64,000 bases of DNA from Palsa-461 sp963768185 (GCA_963768185.1 CAVYGS010000005.1:744001-808000); one strand, 5' to 3'. Counted from the first letter of the stretch, positions 46,504 through 56,487 are shown. Notes: generated from the sequence alone by a model not told the origin. A program made the numbers and translations.

Positions 46504-48198
46504 TCACCCGTTGGGGGTCGGACCCTTGGCGATCTCGGCCAGGAACTCCCTGTTCGACTTCGTGGTCCGGATCTTGTCCATGAGCAACTCCAGGCCCGGT
46601 GCGGCGTTGCCTTCGGCGGCGAGGGCGTTGAGCACCCGGCGGAGCTTCCAGACCTGCTGGAGCTCGCCACGCTCGAAGAGGAGCTCCTCGTGGCGGGTCG
46701 AGCTCGCGTTCACCTCGATCGCGGGGTAGAGACGCCGCTCGGCGAGGCGCCGGTCGAGCCGGAGCTCCATGTTTCCCGTCCCCTTGAACTCCTCGAAGAT
46801 GACCTCGTCCATCTTGGAGCCGGTCTCGACAAGGGCCGAGGCGAGGATGGTCAGCGAGCCACCCTCCTCGATGTTGCGGGCGGCGCCGAAGAACTTCTTC
46901 GGCGGGTACAGGGCGCCCGAGTCGACACCACCGGACATGATCCGGCCGGTCGCCGGCTGGGCGAGGTTGTAGGCACGGGCCAGCCGGGTGATGCCGTCGA
47001 GGATGATGACGACGTCCTGGCCCAGCTCGACGAGGCGCTTGGCCCGGTCGATGGCGAGCTCGGACACGGTCGTGTGCTCGTCGGCGGGGCGGTCGAAGGT
47101 CGATGCGATCACCTCGCCCTTCACCGAGCGGCGCATGTCGGTCACCTCTTCAGGGCGCTCGTCCACGAGGAGCACCATGAGATGGACCTCGGGGTTGTTC
47201 GCCTCGATCGAGTGCGCAATCTGCTTCATGACGGTCGTCTTCCCGGCCTTGGGCGGCGAGACGATCAGGCCACGCTGGCCCTTGCCGATCGGCGAGAGGA
47301 GATCGACGATGCGGGCCGTCAGGTTGTCCTTGTCGCCCGCCTGCTCAAGGTTCAGCTTCTCGTCGGGGAACAGTGGCGTGAGGTCCTCGAAGCGCGGGCG
47401 GTTGCGAGCTTCCTCGGGGTCGAGTCCCGACACGGTGTCGATCCGAAGCAGCGCCGGGTAGCGCTCGTTGTTCGACGCTGGCCGGCAAGCGCCCTCGACG
47501 TAGTCGCCCTTGCGCAGCGCGAAGCGGCGGGCCTGGCTAATCGAGATGTAGACGTCCTTGGACGACGGAAGGTAGCCGTCGCAACGGAGGAACCCGTATC
47601 CCTCGTCGCGAAGGTCGAGCAGACCGCTCACCTCGACGAGCTCGCCCGTGTAGGGGGCGTCTTGGTTGGGGCCGCCCTGGAACTCGCGCTCCCCGCGCTG
47701 ATCGCGGCCGCGCCGGCGGCGGCTGTTCCGACGGTTGCCGGGTTCGACACCCTGTTGGCCACCGTGTTGGGGCTGGCCACCGTGTTGGGGCCGGTTGCCC
47801 TGGCGCTGCGGCGGGCCGGTCCGGGTGGCGACGCCGCCACGGTCGTCCTCGGACCGGTCGTCGTTCTGGCTGGCGGCGCCGTTCGACACGGTCGCGTCCA
47901 ATTCGGCCTCGATCTCCTCCATCGAGGAGACGGCGGAGCCGTTGGTCCGGCGCACCGGCGCCCGGGTCTCGGTCTTGGTCTTGGTTGCGCTCTCGGCGTC
48001 ACCGGACCCGTTCTCCGCGTGGGCACCGTTGGGTCCGGAGCCGTTGGGGACGCCCGTCGCCGAGAGAATCTGGTCGATCAGGTCGGCCTTCTTCGACCGG
48101 GTGGTGGTCTTCAGGTCCATCGCCTGGGCGATGGCGTGGAGCTCTTCTCGCTCCTTGGATTCGAGCACGGACCGTTCGAGCTGCTGTTCCGCAGTCAT
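46504..48198 (-). CDS. rho: Transcription termination factor Rho
   Basis: 564 residues from ATG 48198, which has AGGAGG just upstream (ATG 48210 is less well placed). The N-terminal helical Rho_N segment is followed by an Arg/Gly/Gln-rich insertion (residues ~110-170), typical of actinobacterial Rho. Then come the RNA-binding cold-shock domain with DEGYGFLRCDGYLPSSKDVY and the RecA-like ATPase with SPPKAGKTTVMKQIAHSIEA, VLLVDERPEEVTDMRRSVKG and VVIILDGITRLARAYN. A leader of about 160 nt precedes the gene. Confidence 0.95.
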   Translation of the reverse strand: MTAEQQLERSVLESKEREELHAIAQAMDLKTTTRSKKADLIDQILSATGVPNGSGPNGAHAENGSGDAESATKTKTETRAPVRRTNGSAVSSMEEIEAELDATVSNGAASQNDDRSEDDRGGVATRTGPPQRQGNRPQHGGQPQHGGQQGVEPGNRRNSRRRRGRDQRGEREFQGGPNQDAPYTGELVEVSGLLDLRDEGYGFLRCDGYLPSSKDVYISISQARRFALRKGDYVEGACRPASNNERYPALLRIDTVSGLDPEEARNRPRFEDLTPLFPDEKLNLEQAGDKDNLTARIVDLLSPIGKGQRGLIVSPPKAGKTTVMKQIAHSIEANNPEVHLMVLLVDERPEEVTDMRRSVKGEVIASTFDRPADEHTTVSELAIDRAKRLVELGQDVVIILDGITRLARAYNLAQPATGRIMSGGVDSGALYPPKKFFGAARNIEEGGSLTILASALVETGSKMDEVIFEEFKGTGNMELRLDRRLAERRLYPAIEVNASSTRHEELLFERGELQQVWKLRRVLNALAAEGNAAPGLELLMDKIRTTKSNREFLAEIAKGPTPNG

Positions 48199-48210
48199 CG
48201 GCCTCCTCAT

Positions 48211-48512
48211 CTTGATACCGCAGGGTCTGCATCAGCCCGATGCGGGAAACAGGGGGTGGGGTTTGATCCCACGAAACGGGACGGACCCCCATCGCCACTG
48301 GCACCGGAGCCGTGCCGAGGCCGCGAATGGGGTCAAGGCAGGCGCTCCGAGGCGCGGGTGGTATGGACAGGAGTGTAGCCGTCCGTCGGACCGGGCCACA
48401 ACATATGCCCGAACCCCGACACCCGGTACAACGCCGCGCCGGTGGGCCTTGTTCCCGGCGCCGGCCGGGCCAATAGATTGCTCTCGGGCTGGTCCGGGAG
48501 GGCGCGACGTCG
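48211..48512. other. Rho leader / divergent intergenic region
   Basis: 302 bp between rho and the acetoacetyl-CoA synthetase start, which is divergent. It holds the candidate rho promoter (annotated separately) and a long rho leader, as expected where rho is autoregulated. No gene is seen. Confidence 0.5.
48372..48401 (-). promoter_or_regulatory. Candidate rho promoter
   Basis: On the minus strand TTGTGG (plus 48396-48401) and TACACT (plus 48372-48377) are 18 bases apart, a reasonable sigma-70-type spacing. It would give a leader of roughly 160 nt before the rho start. Chosen by eye; other pairs cannot be excluded. Confidence 0.35.
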
Positions 48513-50528
48513 GTGATAGGACGACCGGATCGAGCGGGCGACGCCGAACGGGTCGACGAGGGCACCCTTCTGTGGGAACCCAGCGCCCAGCGCATCGCCT
48601 CGGCCCGCATCACCGCCTTCGGCCAATGGCTGGCCCGAGAGACCGGACGCCGCTTTGCCGACTACGGGTCCTTGTGGCGGTGGTCGGTCAAGGATCTTGC
48701 CGGTTTCTGGGGCGCACTCTGGCGCTACTTCGAGCTGGGTCCCCCCGTTGTGGAGTCCGACGTGTTGCGACGTCATAAGGGGGCGGAGGGGGCCCGCTGG
48801 TTCGTCGGGCAACGTCTGAACTACGTCGACGTCGTCGCACGCCACCCCGCTGAGCGGACCGCGCTGATCGCCGAAGACGAGTCGGGCGCGCAGGTGCGCG
48901 CCAGCTACGGCGAGCTCCGCGCGATGGCCGGTGCCGTCGCCGCCGGCCTCCGGCGCCTCGGCGTCGCGCCCGGCGACCGCGTGGCGGCGGTCCTGCCCAA
49001 CGGTCCCGAGGCGGTGGCCTCGTTCCTCGGGGCGGCCAGCGTCGGCGCGGTCTGGTCGACCTGCGCGCCCGAGTTCGGGGTGAACGCGATGGTGGACCGG
49101 TTCTCGCAGATCGCGCCGAAGGTGCTCATCGCGGCCGACGGCTACCGATACGGCGGGAGGGAGTTCGCCCTGGCCGACAAGGTCTCCGCCCTCGTCGACG
49201 CGTTGGACGGCCTCGCGGCGGTCGTGTCGGTGCCGACCGGTGGCGACACCAAACCGCCGGCGGGTGGGGCGGTCGCCTGGAACGAGTTTACCGCCGAGCC
49301 GGCCGATCTCCGCCCGGTCGCACTCGACTTCGACCATCCGCTGTGGATCCTCTACTCATCGGGCACCACCGGCCCGCCCAAGGCGATCGTCCAGTCCCAC
49401 GGCGGGATCGTGCTCGAGCACCTCAAGGCACTGACGCTGCACTGCGATCTCGACGAGGACGACGTCTTCTTCTGGTTCTCGACGACCGGCTGGATGATGT
49501 GGAACTTCCTCGTGGGCGGGCTGCTGGTCGGCACAACGATCGTCTGCTTCGACGGCAACCCGATGTGGCCCGATCCCGCACGCCTCTGGGACATGGCGGA
49601 GCGCCTCGGCGTGACCTTCTTCGGCACCAGTGCGCCATTCATCGACGCCCTTCGGCGCAGCGGGTACGTGCCACGGGCCCATCACAGCCTCGCGTCGATC
49701 GCGACCGTGGGCTCGACCGGGGCCCCGCTCTCCCCCGAGGGCTTCGCATTCGCCGCCCGCGAGATCGCCGACGACGTGTTGGTGGCCTCGGTCTCGGGCG
49801 GCACCGACCTGTGCACGGCCTTCATCGGGTCCTGCCCGCTGCTCCCGGTGCGGGCCGGTGAGATCCAGTGCCGCATGCTGGGTGCGAGCGTCGAGGCATT
49901 CGACGAAGAAGGGCGGCCCGTGATCGGCGAGACCGGTGAGCTCGTCCTCACCGAGCCGATGCCCTCGATGCCGATCTACCTCTGGGACGACCCAGACGGG
50001 TCGCGGCTGCACGAGAGCTACTTCTCGGCGTTCCCCGGCGTGTGGCGCCACGGGGACTGGCTGAAGGTCACCCCCGAGGGCTCGTGCGTGGTCTACGGCC
50101 GGTCGGACGCAACGCTGAACCGGGGCGGCGTGCGCAGCGGCGCGGCCGACTTCTATCGGGTCGTCGAGGCCATGCCCGGCGTCTCGGACTCGCTGGTCGT
50201 CGACACGAGCGAACTGGGCACCGAGGGCAGGCTGTATCTGTTCGTGGCGGCGACAGGCGGGACCGGTTCGGAGCTGGTCGAAGAGCTCCGGCGCCGGATC
50301 CGCATGGAGATCTCCCCGCGCCATGTCCCCGATGAGGTCGTGGTGATCGACAAGATCCCGCACACCCTCAACGGCAAGAAGATCGAGGTACCCACCAGGC
50401 GGGTTCTGCTGGGCACCGACCCAGCTCGGGCGGTGACACCGGGAGCGGTCGACGATCGGCAAGCCTTGGATCGATTCATAGAGCTGTTGACCCGACTCCG
50501 GGAATCCCGCGAAGACGTCAACCCTTGA
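48513..50528 (+). CDS. Acetoacetyl-CoA synthetase
   Basis: 671 residues. It belongs to the acyl-CoA synthetase (AMP-forming) superfamily with LWILYSSGTTGPPKAIVQSH, STGAPLSPEGF, SVSGGTDLCTAFIG, WRHGDWLKVTPEG and GRSDATLNRGGVR, and the acetoacetyl-CoA ligase-type N-terminus ADYGSLWRWSVKDLAGFWGA. It activates acetoacetate to acetoacetyl-CoA for use of ketone bodies or polyhydroxybutyrate breakdown products. The catalytic lysine region near the C-terminus reads TLNGKKIEVPTRR. It overlaps the downstream convergent permease by 11 nt. Confidence 0.9.
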   Translation: MIGRPDRAGDAERVDEGTLLWEPSAQRIASARITAFGQWLARETGRRFADYGSLWRWSVKDLAGFWGALWRYFELGPPVVESDVLRRHKGAEGARWFVGQRLNYVDVVARHPAERTALIAEDESGAQVRASYGELRAMAGAVAAGLRRLGVAPGDRVAAVLPNGPEAVASFLGAASVGAVWSTCAPEFGVNAMVDRFSQIAPKVLIAADGYRYGGREFALADKVSALVDALDGLAAVVSVPTGGDTKPPAGGAVAWNEFTAEPADLRPVALDFDHPLWILYSSGTTGPPKAIVQSHGGIVLEHLKALTLHCDLDEDDVFFWFSTTGWMMWNFLVGGLLVGTTIVCFDGNPMWPDPARLWDMAERLGVTFFGTSAPFIDALRRSGYVPRAHHSLASIATVGSTGAPLSPEGFAFAAREIADDVLVASVSGGTDLCTAFIGSCPLLPVRAGEIQCRMLGASVEAFDEEGRPVIGETGELVLTEPMPSMPIYLWDDPDGSRLHESYFSAFPGVWRHGDWLKVTPEGSCVVYGRSDATLNRGGVRSGAADFYRVVEAMPGVSDSLVVDTSELGTEGRLYLFVAATGGTGSELVEELRRRIRMEISPRHVPDEVVVIDKIPHTLNGKKIEVPTRRVLLGTDPARAVTPGAVDDRQALDRFIELLTRLRESREDVNP

Positions 50529-51357
50529 CCGCTCCGGCAGTCAGGCCCGCCACCAGCTGGCGCTGGAAGAGGACGAGCAGGACGGCGATGGGTAGCGCGG
50601 CAAGGATCGTGCCCGCGAACAGCACGTCGAACTGGCTGAAGTTGAGACCGCTGAGCTGACGCAGGCCGATCTGCACGGTGCGCACGTTGTTGGTCTGGGT
50701 CACCACGAGGGGCCAGAGGTACTGATTCCAGGACGTGAGGAAGGCGAAAAGCCCGAACGCGCTGATGACCGGACGGTTGATGGGCACCACGATGCGGAAA
50801 AGGAACTTGAGGTTGCCGCACCCGTCCAGCTGCGAGGCGTCGCGGATCTCTGAGGGGAAATTCAGAAACGCCTGGCGAAAGAGGAAGATGCCGATGCCAT
50901 TCGCGATGAACGGCAGGATGAGGGCTGGGAAAGAGTTGAGCAGCCCGAATTTGTCGATGGTCTGGTAGTTCGGGATGATCGTCGCCTCGGCGGGCACCAT
51001 CAGAGTCGCGAGCGAAACGTAGAAGAGGATCCTGCGACCCGGGAATCGCAGGAAGACGAACGCATAGGCGGCGAGCACCGACGTGACGAGCTCGAATGCG
51101 ACAACCGACAGTGTGACGATGACGCTGTTGCGCAGGTAGATCCCGAGGTCGCCCTCGTTGAACGCGGTCGAGAACGAACTCCAGTGGGGGTTCGGTGGGT
51201 ACAAGAGGGGCGGCCGGTGGGTGATCTGCTGGGGGGACAGCAGCGCGTCGACGACCGTGACGTAGATCGGGAACAGGACGATCCCGGCCGCGATGAGCAA
51301 GACCGCGTAGCGGATGACCAGCCGGACGACCCGGCGCCGGTGCGCGTTCTCAGCCAC
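50518..51357 (-). CDS. ABC sugar-type permease, MalG/UgpE-like
   Basis: 279 residues with six membrane helices, starting after AENAHRRRVVRLVIRYAVLL. The EAA-loop motif occurs as ASQLDGCGNLKFLFRIVVPI. It is the second permease of a carbohydrate-uptake-1 type importer and overlaps the first by 8 nt. No ATPase gene is present nearby; such systems often share a genome-wide MsiK/UgpC-type ATPase. Confidence 0.88.
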   Translation of the reverse strand: MAENAHRRRVVRLVIRYAVLLIAAGIVLFPIYVTVVDALLSPQQITHRPPLLYPPNPHWSSFSTAFNEGDLGIYLRNSVIVTLSVVAFELVTSVLAAYAFVFLRFPGRRILFYVSLATLMVPAEATIIPNYQTIDKFGLLNSFPALILPFIANGIGIFLFRQAFLNFPSEIRDASQLDGCGNLKFLFRIVVPINRPVISAFGLFAFLTSWNQYLWPLVVTQTNNVRTVQIGLRQLSGLNFSQFDVLFAGTILAALPIAVLLVLFQRQLVAGLTAGAVKG

Positions 51358-52243
51358 TGCCGTAGCTCACCCGCCGCTGGAAGAACCAGAACTGCACGAA
51401 GGTCAGGACGAGCAAGATGAAGAAGAGCGCGACGGACAGCACTGCCGCGTAGCCTGGGTTGTTGAACTGGAATGCCTGCTGGTACAGGTCGTAGATCAAG
51501 ACCAGTGACGCATGGTTGGGACCGCCCTGAGTGAGCAGGTCGATCTGGCCGAAGGCTTGGAACCCCGAGATGATGCCGATCACCGTCGCGAAAAACAGGA
51601 TCGGCGACAGCAGCGGAAGCGTGATTCGCCGAAAGCGCGTGAACGACGAGGCGCCGTCGACCATGGACGCTTCCAAGACCTCCCCGGGTAGTGACTGCAG
51701 CGCCGCCGAGATGAGGATGAACGTGAAGCCAAGGTTCAGCCAGATCGTGACCAGCGCGACCGCTGGCAGCGCCCAATGCGGGTCGTCCAGGATCCCGTTA
51801 CCACCCTCCTTGCCGAACGCATAGCTGAGCAGCCCAATTTCGGGGTTGAGCAGCGTGAAGAAGACCACCCCAGCGACGGCGGCCGAGGTGGCGACCGTCG
51901 AGGAGAAGATTGTTCGGAAGATCCGGATGCCCCTCACCTTGGCCTGCGTGAGATTGGCCAGCGCCAAACCAATGACGATTCCGAGTGGCACGGTCAGCGC
52001 GACGAACATGATCGTGCGTCCGATGTCGTCGGCGAACTCGGCGGACCCGAGGACGCTGGTGTACTGCTGGAACCCGACGTACTTCGACGGCAGGTTCGGG
52101 GTCGGTGGAGCCAGGAAGAAGCCGAGGTAGACCGTCTTCACTAAGGGATAGAAGACGAAGAGCCCGAAGGCGGCGAGAGCCGGCAGGATCAGGAGGTAGC
52201 CGAGCGACGCCTCGCGCACCCTCCTCCCGAAGCGCTGCCTCAC
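51350..52243 (-). CDS. ABC sugar-type permease, MalF/UgpA-like
   Basis: 297 residues with six membrane helices (first LLILPALAAFGLFVFYPLVK). The EAA loop reads EASMVDGASSFTRFRRITLP. It would form the membrane channel with the downstream UgpE-like protein and receive ligand from the binding protein encoded just upstream. Confidence 0.88.
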   Translation of the reverse strand: MRQRFGRRVREASLGYLLILPALAAFGLFVFYPLVKTVYLGFFLAPPTPNLPSKYVGFQQYTSVLGSAEFADDIGRTIMFVALTVPLGIVIGLALANLTQAKVRGIRIFRTIFSSTVATSAAVAGVVFFTLLNPEIGLLSYAFGKEGGNGILDDPHWALPAVALVTIWLNLGFTFILISAALQSLPGEVLEASMVDGASSFTRFRRITLPLLSPILFFATVIGIISGFQAFGQIDLLTQGGPNHASLVLIYDLYQQAFQFNNPGYAAVLSVALFFILLVLTFVQFWFFQRRVSYGSG

Positions 52244-52265
52244 CCGCTTACCCCCCGACGAGCCG

Positions 52266-53729
52266 TCAGACTCGTTCGTTATAGGACTGGATCGCCGTGT
52301 TGCAGTTGCTGGCGGCCTGGGCGAGTGCCTGGTTGGGCGGCGTGCCGTTGGACATCGCGATGAGCCCGTTCATGATGTCGATGTCGATCTGGCTGGCGGC
52401 ACCGGCCACGTACCCCGCCGTGGCCGGGTTGACCGGGCTCGCCAGGAGCTGGTCGTAAGCGACTTTGTACTCGGGCACCGACGCCCACGCCTGCACGAGG
52501 GCCGGGAGCTGGGTGGCGGACTTGCGGACCGGCACGTACCCGGTGCCGATCGCCCAGGTCGCCTGCTGGGCCGGCTCCACGAGGAACTTCAGGTATTGCC
52601 ACGCGGCGTCGACGGTCGCCGGCGTGGACTTCTTCACGATGAACATGCCGGCCCCGCCGACGTACACGCCGCCGTTCTTGGTCGGCTTGGAGCCGGGCCA
52701 GGGCATGCGCCCGACGCCCAGCTTCACGTTCGGATACTGACCCGAGTCGAGCACGGTCAGGATCGTGCCGAGGGCGGCAGAGGTGTCGAGCGTCATCGGT
52801 GCGATGCCCGAGCCGATGGCGAGCAAGTTGTCGTAGACGCCCGAACCCAGGTTGGCAGTCGACTCCGCGAGGTTGCCCTTCAGCATCTGCGACCACCACT
52901 GGAAGAGAGACTTGCCTAACGTGTTGTCGAAAGTGACCGCGGTCGCACGACCGCTTCGCCCGTTGTTCTTGTTAACGAGTGTCTCGTCCCCGAGCGCCAT
53001 CCACTGCTCGAAGTTGGTCTGGTCAACCTTGAGGCTCATTCCGTACTTCGAAGTGCCGGACGACACGATCTTCTGGGCCGCCGCTTTGATTGCCGCTTGG
53101 GTACTCGGCGGGTTCGATGGATCGAGGCCTGCCTTCGTAAACGCGTTCTGGTCGAAGTAGAGAACCTGGCTCGAGATGTTGAACGGCAGCGCCCACTGGG
53201 TTCCGTCCACCTTGAAGAAGTTGACCATCGAGGGGACGAAGTCCGACAACGAGTAGTGATCGGCTGCGATGGCTTCGGCCGCCGGGATGATGCTCTGGCT
53301 ATCGATGAGCAGCTGGATCAGCTCGGTCTCCCACTGCACGAGGTCCGGCAGGTTGGACTGACCGCCCGAAAGCGCGGTCGTGTAGGCGGTCTGGGTGTCC
53401 GTGTAGCTCGTCTGCGCCACGAGGTTCACGTTGACATGGGACTGGGACGCATTGAAGGCGCTCGTGATCTTCTCAAGCGTGGTCAGGTTGTTCTCGACCA
53501 TCGAGTGCCAGAGGGTGATCTGGGTCGGCGACGAGCCCTTGGAGGAGGCGCCGAGGGGGAACTTGGACTTGGCTGCACTCGCGACCGCCGGCAATGCGCC
53601 CCCGACCCCGAGACCGACGCCTGCGGCGGCGGCGCCCTTCAGGAGAGCGCGCCTCGAGAGCACGGGTCCCCGGCGGCTCGGGCCGTACCGCTCGGCCGAC
53701 TCTTTCCCGTTGCGATCCCCATGGCTCAT
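52266..53729 (-). CDS. Extracellular solute-binding protein, UgpB-like, Tat-type signal
   Basis: 487 residues from ATG 53729. The N-terminus holds a twin-arginine signal (LSRRALLKGAAAAGVGLGVG) ending near AVASA. The mature part reads QITLWHSMVENNLTTLEKIT, YFDQNAFTKAGLDPSNPPST, LVNKNNGRSGRATAVTFDN and VGGAGMFIVKK; the WHSM, KNNG and GLDP..PP blocks resemble E. coli UgpB, the glycerol-3-phosphate binding protein. Ligand by analogy: glycerol-3-phosphate or glycerophosphodiesters, otherwise a sugar. It is first in the three-gene operon. The family is sure, the ligand is inferred. Confidence 0.88.
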   Translation of the reverse strand: MSHGDRNGKESAERYGPSRRGPVLSRRALLKGAAAAGVGLGVGGALPAVASAAKSKFPLGASSKGSSPTQITLWHSMVENNLTTLEKITSAFNASQSHVNVNLVAQTSYTDTQTAYTTALSGGQSNLPDLVQWETELIQLLIDSQSIIPAAEAIAADHYSLSDFVPSMVNFFKVDGTQWALPFNISSQVLYFDQNAFTKAGLDPSNPPSTQAAIKAAAQKIVSSGTSKYGMSLKVDQTNFEQWMALGDETLVNKNNGRSGRATAVTFDNTLGKSLFQWWSQMLKGNLAESTANLGSGVYDNLLAIGSGIAPMTLDTSAALGTILTVLDSGQYPNVKLGVGRMPWPGSKPTKNGGVYVGGAGMFIVKKSTPATVDAAWQYLKFLVEPAQQATWAIGTGYVPVRKSATQLPALVQAWASVPEYKVAYDQLLASPVNPATAGYVAGAASQIDIDIMNGLIAMSNGTPPNQALAQAASNCNTAIQSYNERV

Positions 53730-54031
53730 GGGCGCATGGTAGGCCTGGGCGCGCCTGTGGCGCCCGGTCACACGCCGCTGCATTCCCGCGATTTTCCTGG
53801 TCAGACACATAACGTCGACCACACGCCGCATTCACCTTTCCTCTGGCCGAAGGCTGCCCAAGGACCCTTCGCTCACGGGTGCATCGCGTCTCGACACCCG
53901 CGTGATGACCTCAACCCGGGCACCGCGGCTTCCTGCTCGGACGGCCCATCGGCAAAGAGGTGCTCATGGGCCCTCTCCGCGACCGCGGGTGGCGCACGAC
54001 CGCCTCCTCGGCGCGCGCGACAACTGAGCGT
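53730..54031. other. Intergenic region upstream of the UgpB-like gene
   Basis: 302 bp between thrC (3' end) and the binding-protein gene. No gene is seen. The promoter of the importer operon must lie here, but no clear -35/-10 pair was identified. Confidence 0.45.
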
Positions 54032-55069
54032 TCAGTCCAGCTGGGCGATGATCGCCTCGATATCGGCGTCGACGACCCTCGGCACGTCGATCTGGCCGAT
54101 CGCGAGGTCCGGGTCCTTCAGGCCGTGGCCGGTGAGCACGCACACGACCGTCGAGCCCTCCGGGACCCCGGTGTGCATCAGCCCGGCAACCGAGGCCGCC
54201 GAGGCGGCCTCGCAGAAGACCGACTCCTCCTCGGCCAAGAACCGGTAGGCCGCGAGGATCTGCTCGTCGGTCACCGCGGTGATCGATCCTCCGGACTCGC
54301 TCGCTGCCGCAGAGGCCGAGTACCAACTGGCCGGGTTGCCGATGCGGATCGCAGTGGCCACTGTGTCGGGCTCGTCGACCACGTGGCCGAGGACGATGGG
54401 CGCGGCACCGGCGGCCTGAAAGCCGAGCATGCGCGGCAGGCGGGTCGCACGGCCCGCCTCCTTGTACTGGAGGTAGCCGCGCCAATAGGCGGTGATGTTC
54501 CCGGCGTTGCCGACCGGGATGCAGTGGACGTCGGGCACGTCGCCGAGCACGTCGACGACCTCGAACGCGCCGGTCTTCTGACCCTCGATCCGCAGCGGGT
54601 TCACAGAGTTGACGACGGTCACGGGCGCCCGGTCCGGCAGCTCGCGCACGATGGTCAGCGCCTGGTCGAAGTTGCCCCGCACCTGGAGCACCTTGGCCCC
54701 GTGGATGAGCGCCTGGGCCAGCTTCCCCAAGGCGATGTAGCCATCGGGGATGAGGACGACACACGTGAGCCCGGCGCGGCTGGCGTACGCCGCGGCTGAC
54801 GCCGAGGTGTTCCCCGTCGACGCGCAGACCACGGCCTTGGCCCCCGATGCCAGGGCGTGCGAGATGGCGACGGTCATGCCCCGGTCCTTGAAGGACCCGG
54901 TCGGATTGGCGCCCTCGATCTTCAGGTAGACCGAGGCTCCGACCCGATCGGACAGCCGCGGCGCCGGGAGCAGCGGGGTGCCCCCCTCGAGCAGGGTGAC
55001 GACGGGCGCGCCGTCCTCGATGGGGAGGTAGGGCCGGTACTCCTCGATGACCCCGCGCCAGCCGGCCAT
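54032..55069 (-). CDS. thrC: Threonine synthase
   Basis: 345 residues. The PLP lysine lies in GANPTGSFKDRGMTVAISHA, followed by ASTGNTSASAAAYASRAGL (phosphate-binding) and IPVGNAGNITAYWRGYLQY. It converts O-phosphohomoserine to threonine. It is one base downstream of hom. The next gene of the usual order, thrB, is not found here. Confidence 0.95.
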   Translation of the reverse strand: MAGWRGVIEEYRPYLPIEDGAPVVTLLEGGTPLLPAPRLSDRVGASVYLKIEGANPTGSFKDRGMTVAISHALASGAKAVVCASTGNTSASAAAYASRAGLTCVVLIPDGYIALGKLAQALIHGAKVLQVRGNFDQALTIVRELPDRAPVTVVNSVNPLRIEGQKTGAFEVVDVLGDVPDVHCIPVGNAGNITAYWRGYLQYKEAGRATRLPRMLGFQAAGAAPIVLGHVVDEPDTVATAIRIGNPASWYSASAAASESGGSITAVTDEQILAAYRFLAEEESVFCEAASAASVAGLMHTGVPEGSTVVCVLTGHGLKDPDLAIGQIDVPRVVDADIEAIIAQLD

Positions 55070-55070
55070 G

Positions 55071-56417
55071 TCAGGCGTCGCGTCCGGGACCCGCGTCCTC
55101 CGAGTCGAGCACGCGCAGCACGGCGCCGAGCCGGTCGACCACCGTCAGGCCACTCAGCTCGGCCACCGTGTCGGCCACCGCACCCCCGAGCGCCTCATGG
55201 GTGAGGAAGATGAGGCGGGCCTCCTTGCCGAGGCCCTTCTGCTCCATCCAACGGATCGAGACCCCGTGCGCTCCCATCACCTTCGCCACCGCGGCCAGCA
55301 CCCCGGGCCGATCGACCACGTCCATGCTCAGGTAGAAGGCGGAGGAGAGCTCGTCCACGGGCACGACCCGCACCGCGACCCGCCGAGAGGCGGGCGGGGT
55401 CGAGACGCCCTGGCGGAGGTGGCGGGCCGCGACGATCAGGTCGCCCAGGACCGCGCTGGCGGCGGCCCGACCTCCGGCCCCCTGGCCATACAGCATCATC
55501 TCGCCCGAGTGCTCGCCCTCGATGAACACCGCGTTGAACGCGCCGTTCACCGAGGCCAGCGGGTGCCCAGCGGGGACGAGCGCAGGGTGCACGCGCACCG
55601 AGATGTTCGAGGCGCCGTCGACGCGCTCGGCGACCGCGAGCGCTTTGATCACATAACCGAGCTGGCTCGCGTAGCGCACGTCGGACTGGGTCACATGGGT
55701 GATCCCCTCGCAGTGCACGTCTCCCACGACCACGTTGGCGCCGAACGCGAGGCTGGCGAGGATCGCAGCCTTTGCCGCGGCGTCCGCGCCCTCCACGTCA
55801 GCGGACGGGTCGGCTTCGGCGAGCCCGAGCGACTTGGCCTCGGTCAGCGCCTCCTCGTAGCTGGCCCCCTCGTGGGCCATCGCCGAGAGGATGAAGTTGG
55901 TCGTCCCGTTGACGATCCCGGTGACCCGGGAGATGCGCTCCCCGGCGAGTGACTCGCGCAGGGGGCGGATGACGGGGATGGCGCTCCCCACCGCGGCCTC
56001 GTAGAGCAGGTCCACCCCGCGGGCCGACGCCAGGTCGGCCAGGTCACCCCCGAAGCGGGCCAGCAGCGCCTTGTTCCCCGTCACCACCGGCTTGCCGCCG
56101 TTGAGGGCCGTCTCCACCAGCTGGTGCGCCGGGTCGAGGCCGCCGATGAGCTCGACGACGACGTCGACGTCCTCCCGCTCGACCAGGCCCTTGGCGTCCT
56201 GGCTCAGGAGGTGGACCGGGAACCCGTCGGCCTGCGAGCGGACCGCGTCGAGGTCGCGCACGGCGATGCCGACCAGGTCGAGCCGGGTGCCCGTGGCCAG
56301 CTCGATGTCCTGGGAGCGACCCGGGGCGGTGAGCATCTCGACGAGTGCGCTGCCGACGCTCCCGCACCCGAGCAGCGCGACACGCACGCTCGCGGCGTCT
56401 TTCGGGGCGGGACTCAC
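55071..56417 (-). CDS. hom: Homoserine dehydrogenase with ACT domain
   Basis: 448 residues from GTG 56417. The NAD(P)-binding motif is VALLGCGSVGSALVEML; then VVELIGGLDPAHQLVETALN, GKPVVTGNKALLA, TGIVNGTTNFILSAMAHEGA and the catalytic LAEADPSADVEGADAAAK. The C-terminal region (YLSMDVVDRPGVLAAVAKVM) is an ACT domain, the likely threonine feedback site. It reduces aspartate semialdehyde to homoserine. Confidence 0.95.
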   Translation of the reverse strand: MSPAPKDAASVRVALLGCGSVGSALVEMLTAPGRSQDIELATGTRLDLVGIAVRDLDAVRSQADGFPVHLLSQDAKGLVEREDVDVVVELIGGLDPAHQLVETALNGGKPVVTGNKALLARFGGDLADLASARGVDLLYEAAVGSAIPVIRPLRESLAGERISRVTGIVNGTTNFILSAMAHEGASYEEALTEAKSLGLAEADPSADVEGADAAAKAAILASLAFGANVVVGDVHCEGITHVTQSDVRYASQLGYVIKALAVAERVDGASNISVRVHPALVPAGHPLASVNGAFNAVFIEGEHSGEMMLYGQGAGGRAAASAVLGDLIVAARHLRQGVSTPPASRRVAVRVVPVDELSSAFYLSMDVVDRPGVLAAVAKVMGAHGVSIRWMEQKGLGKEARLIFLTHEALGGAVADTVAELSGLTVVDRLGAVLRVLDSEDAGPGRDA

Positions 56418-56487
56418 CCGACCACGGTACCGCCTGGCCTCTGCACGACCTCGAACCCTGCGGCGCGCGACCTGGGGTTTCGCGACC

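Noticed and set aside
44587..48378. A 1263-codon open frame antisense to prmC, prfA, rpmE and rho
   Set aside because: All four genes on the other strand are unmistakable; the antisense frame is a composition artefact.
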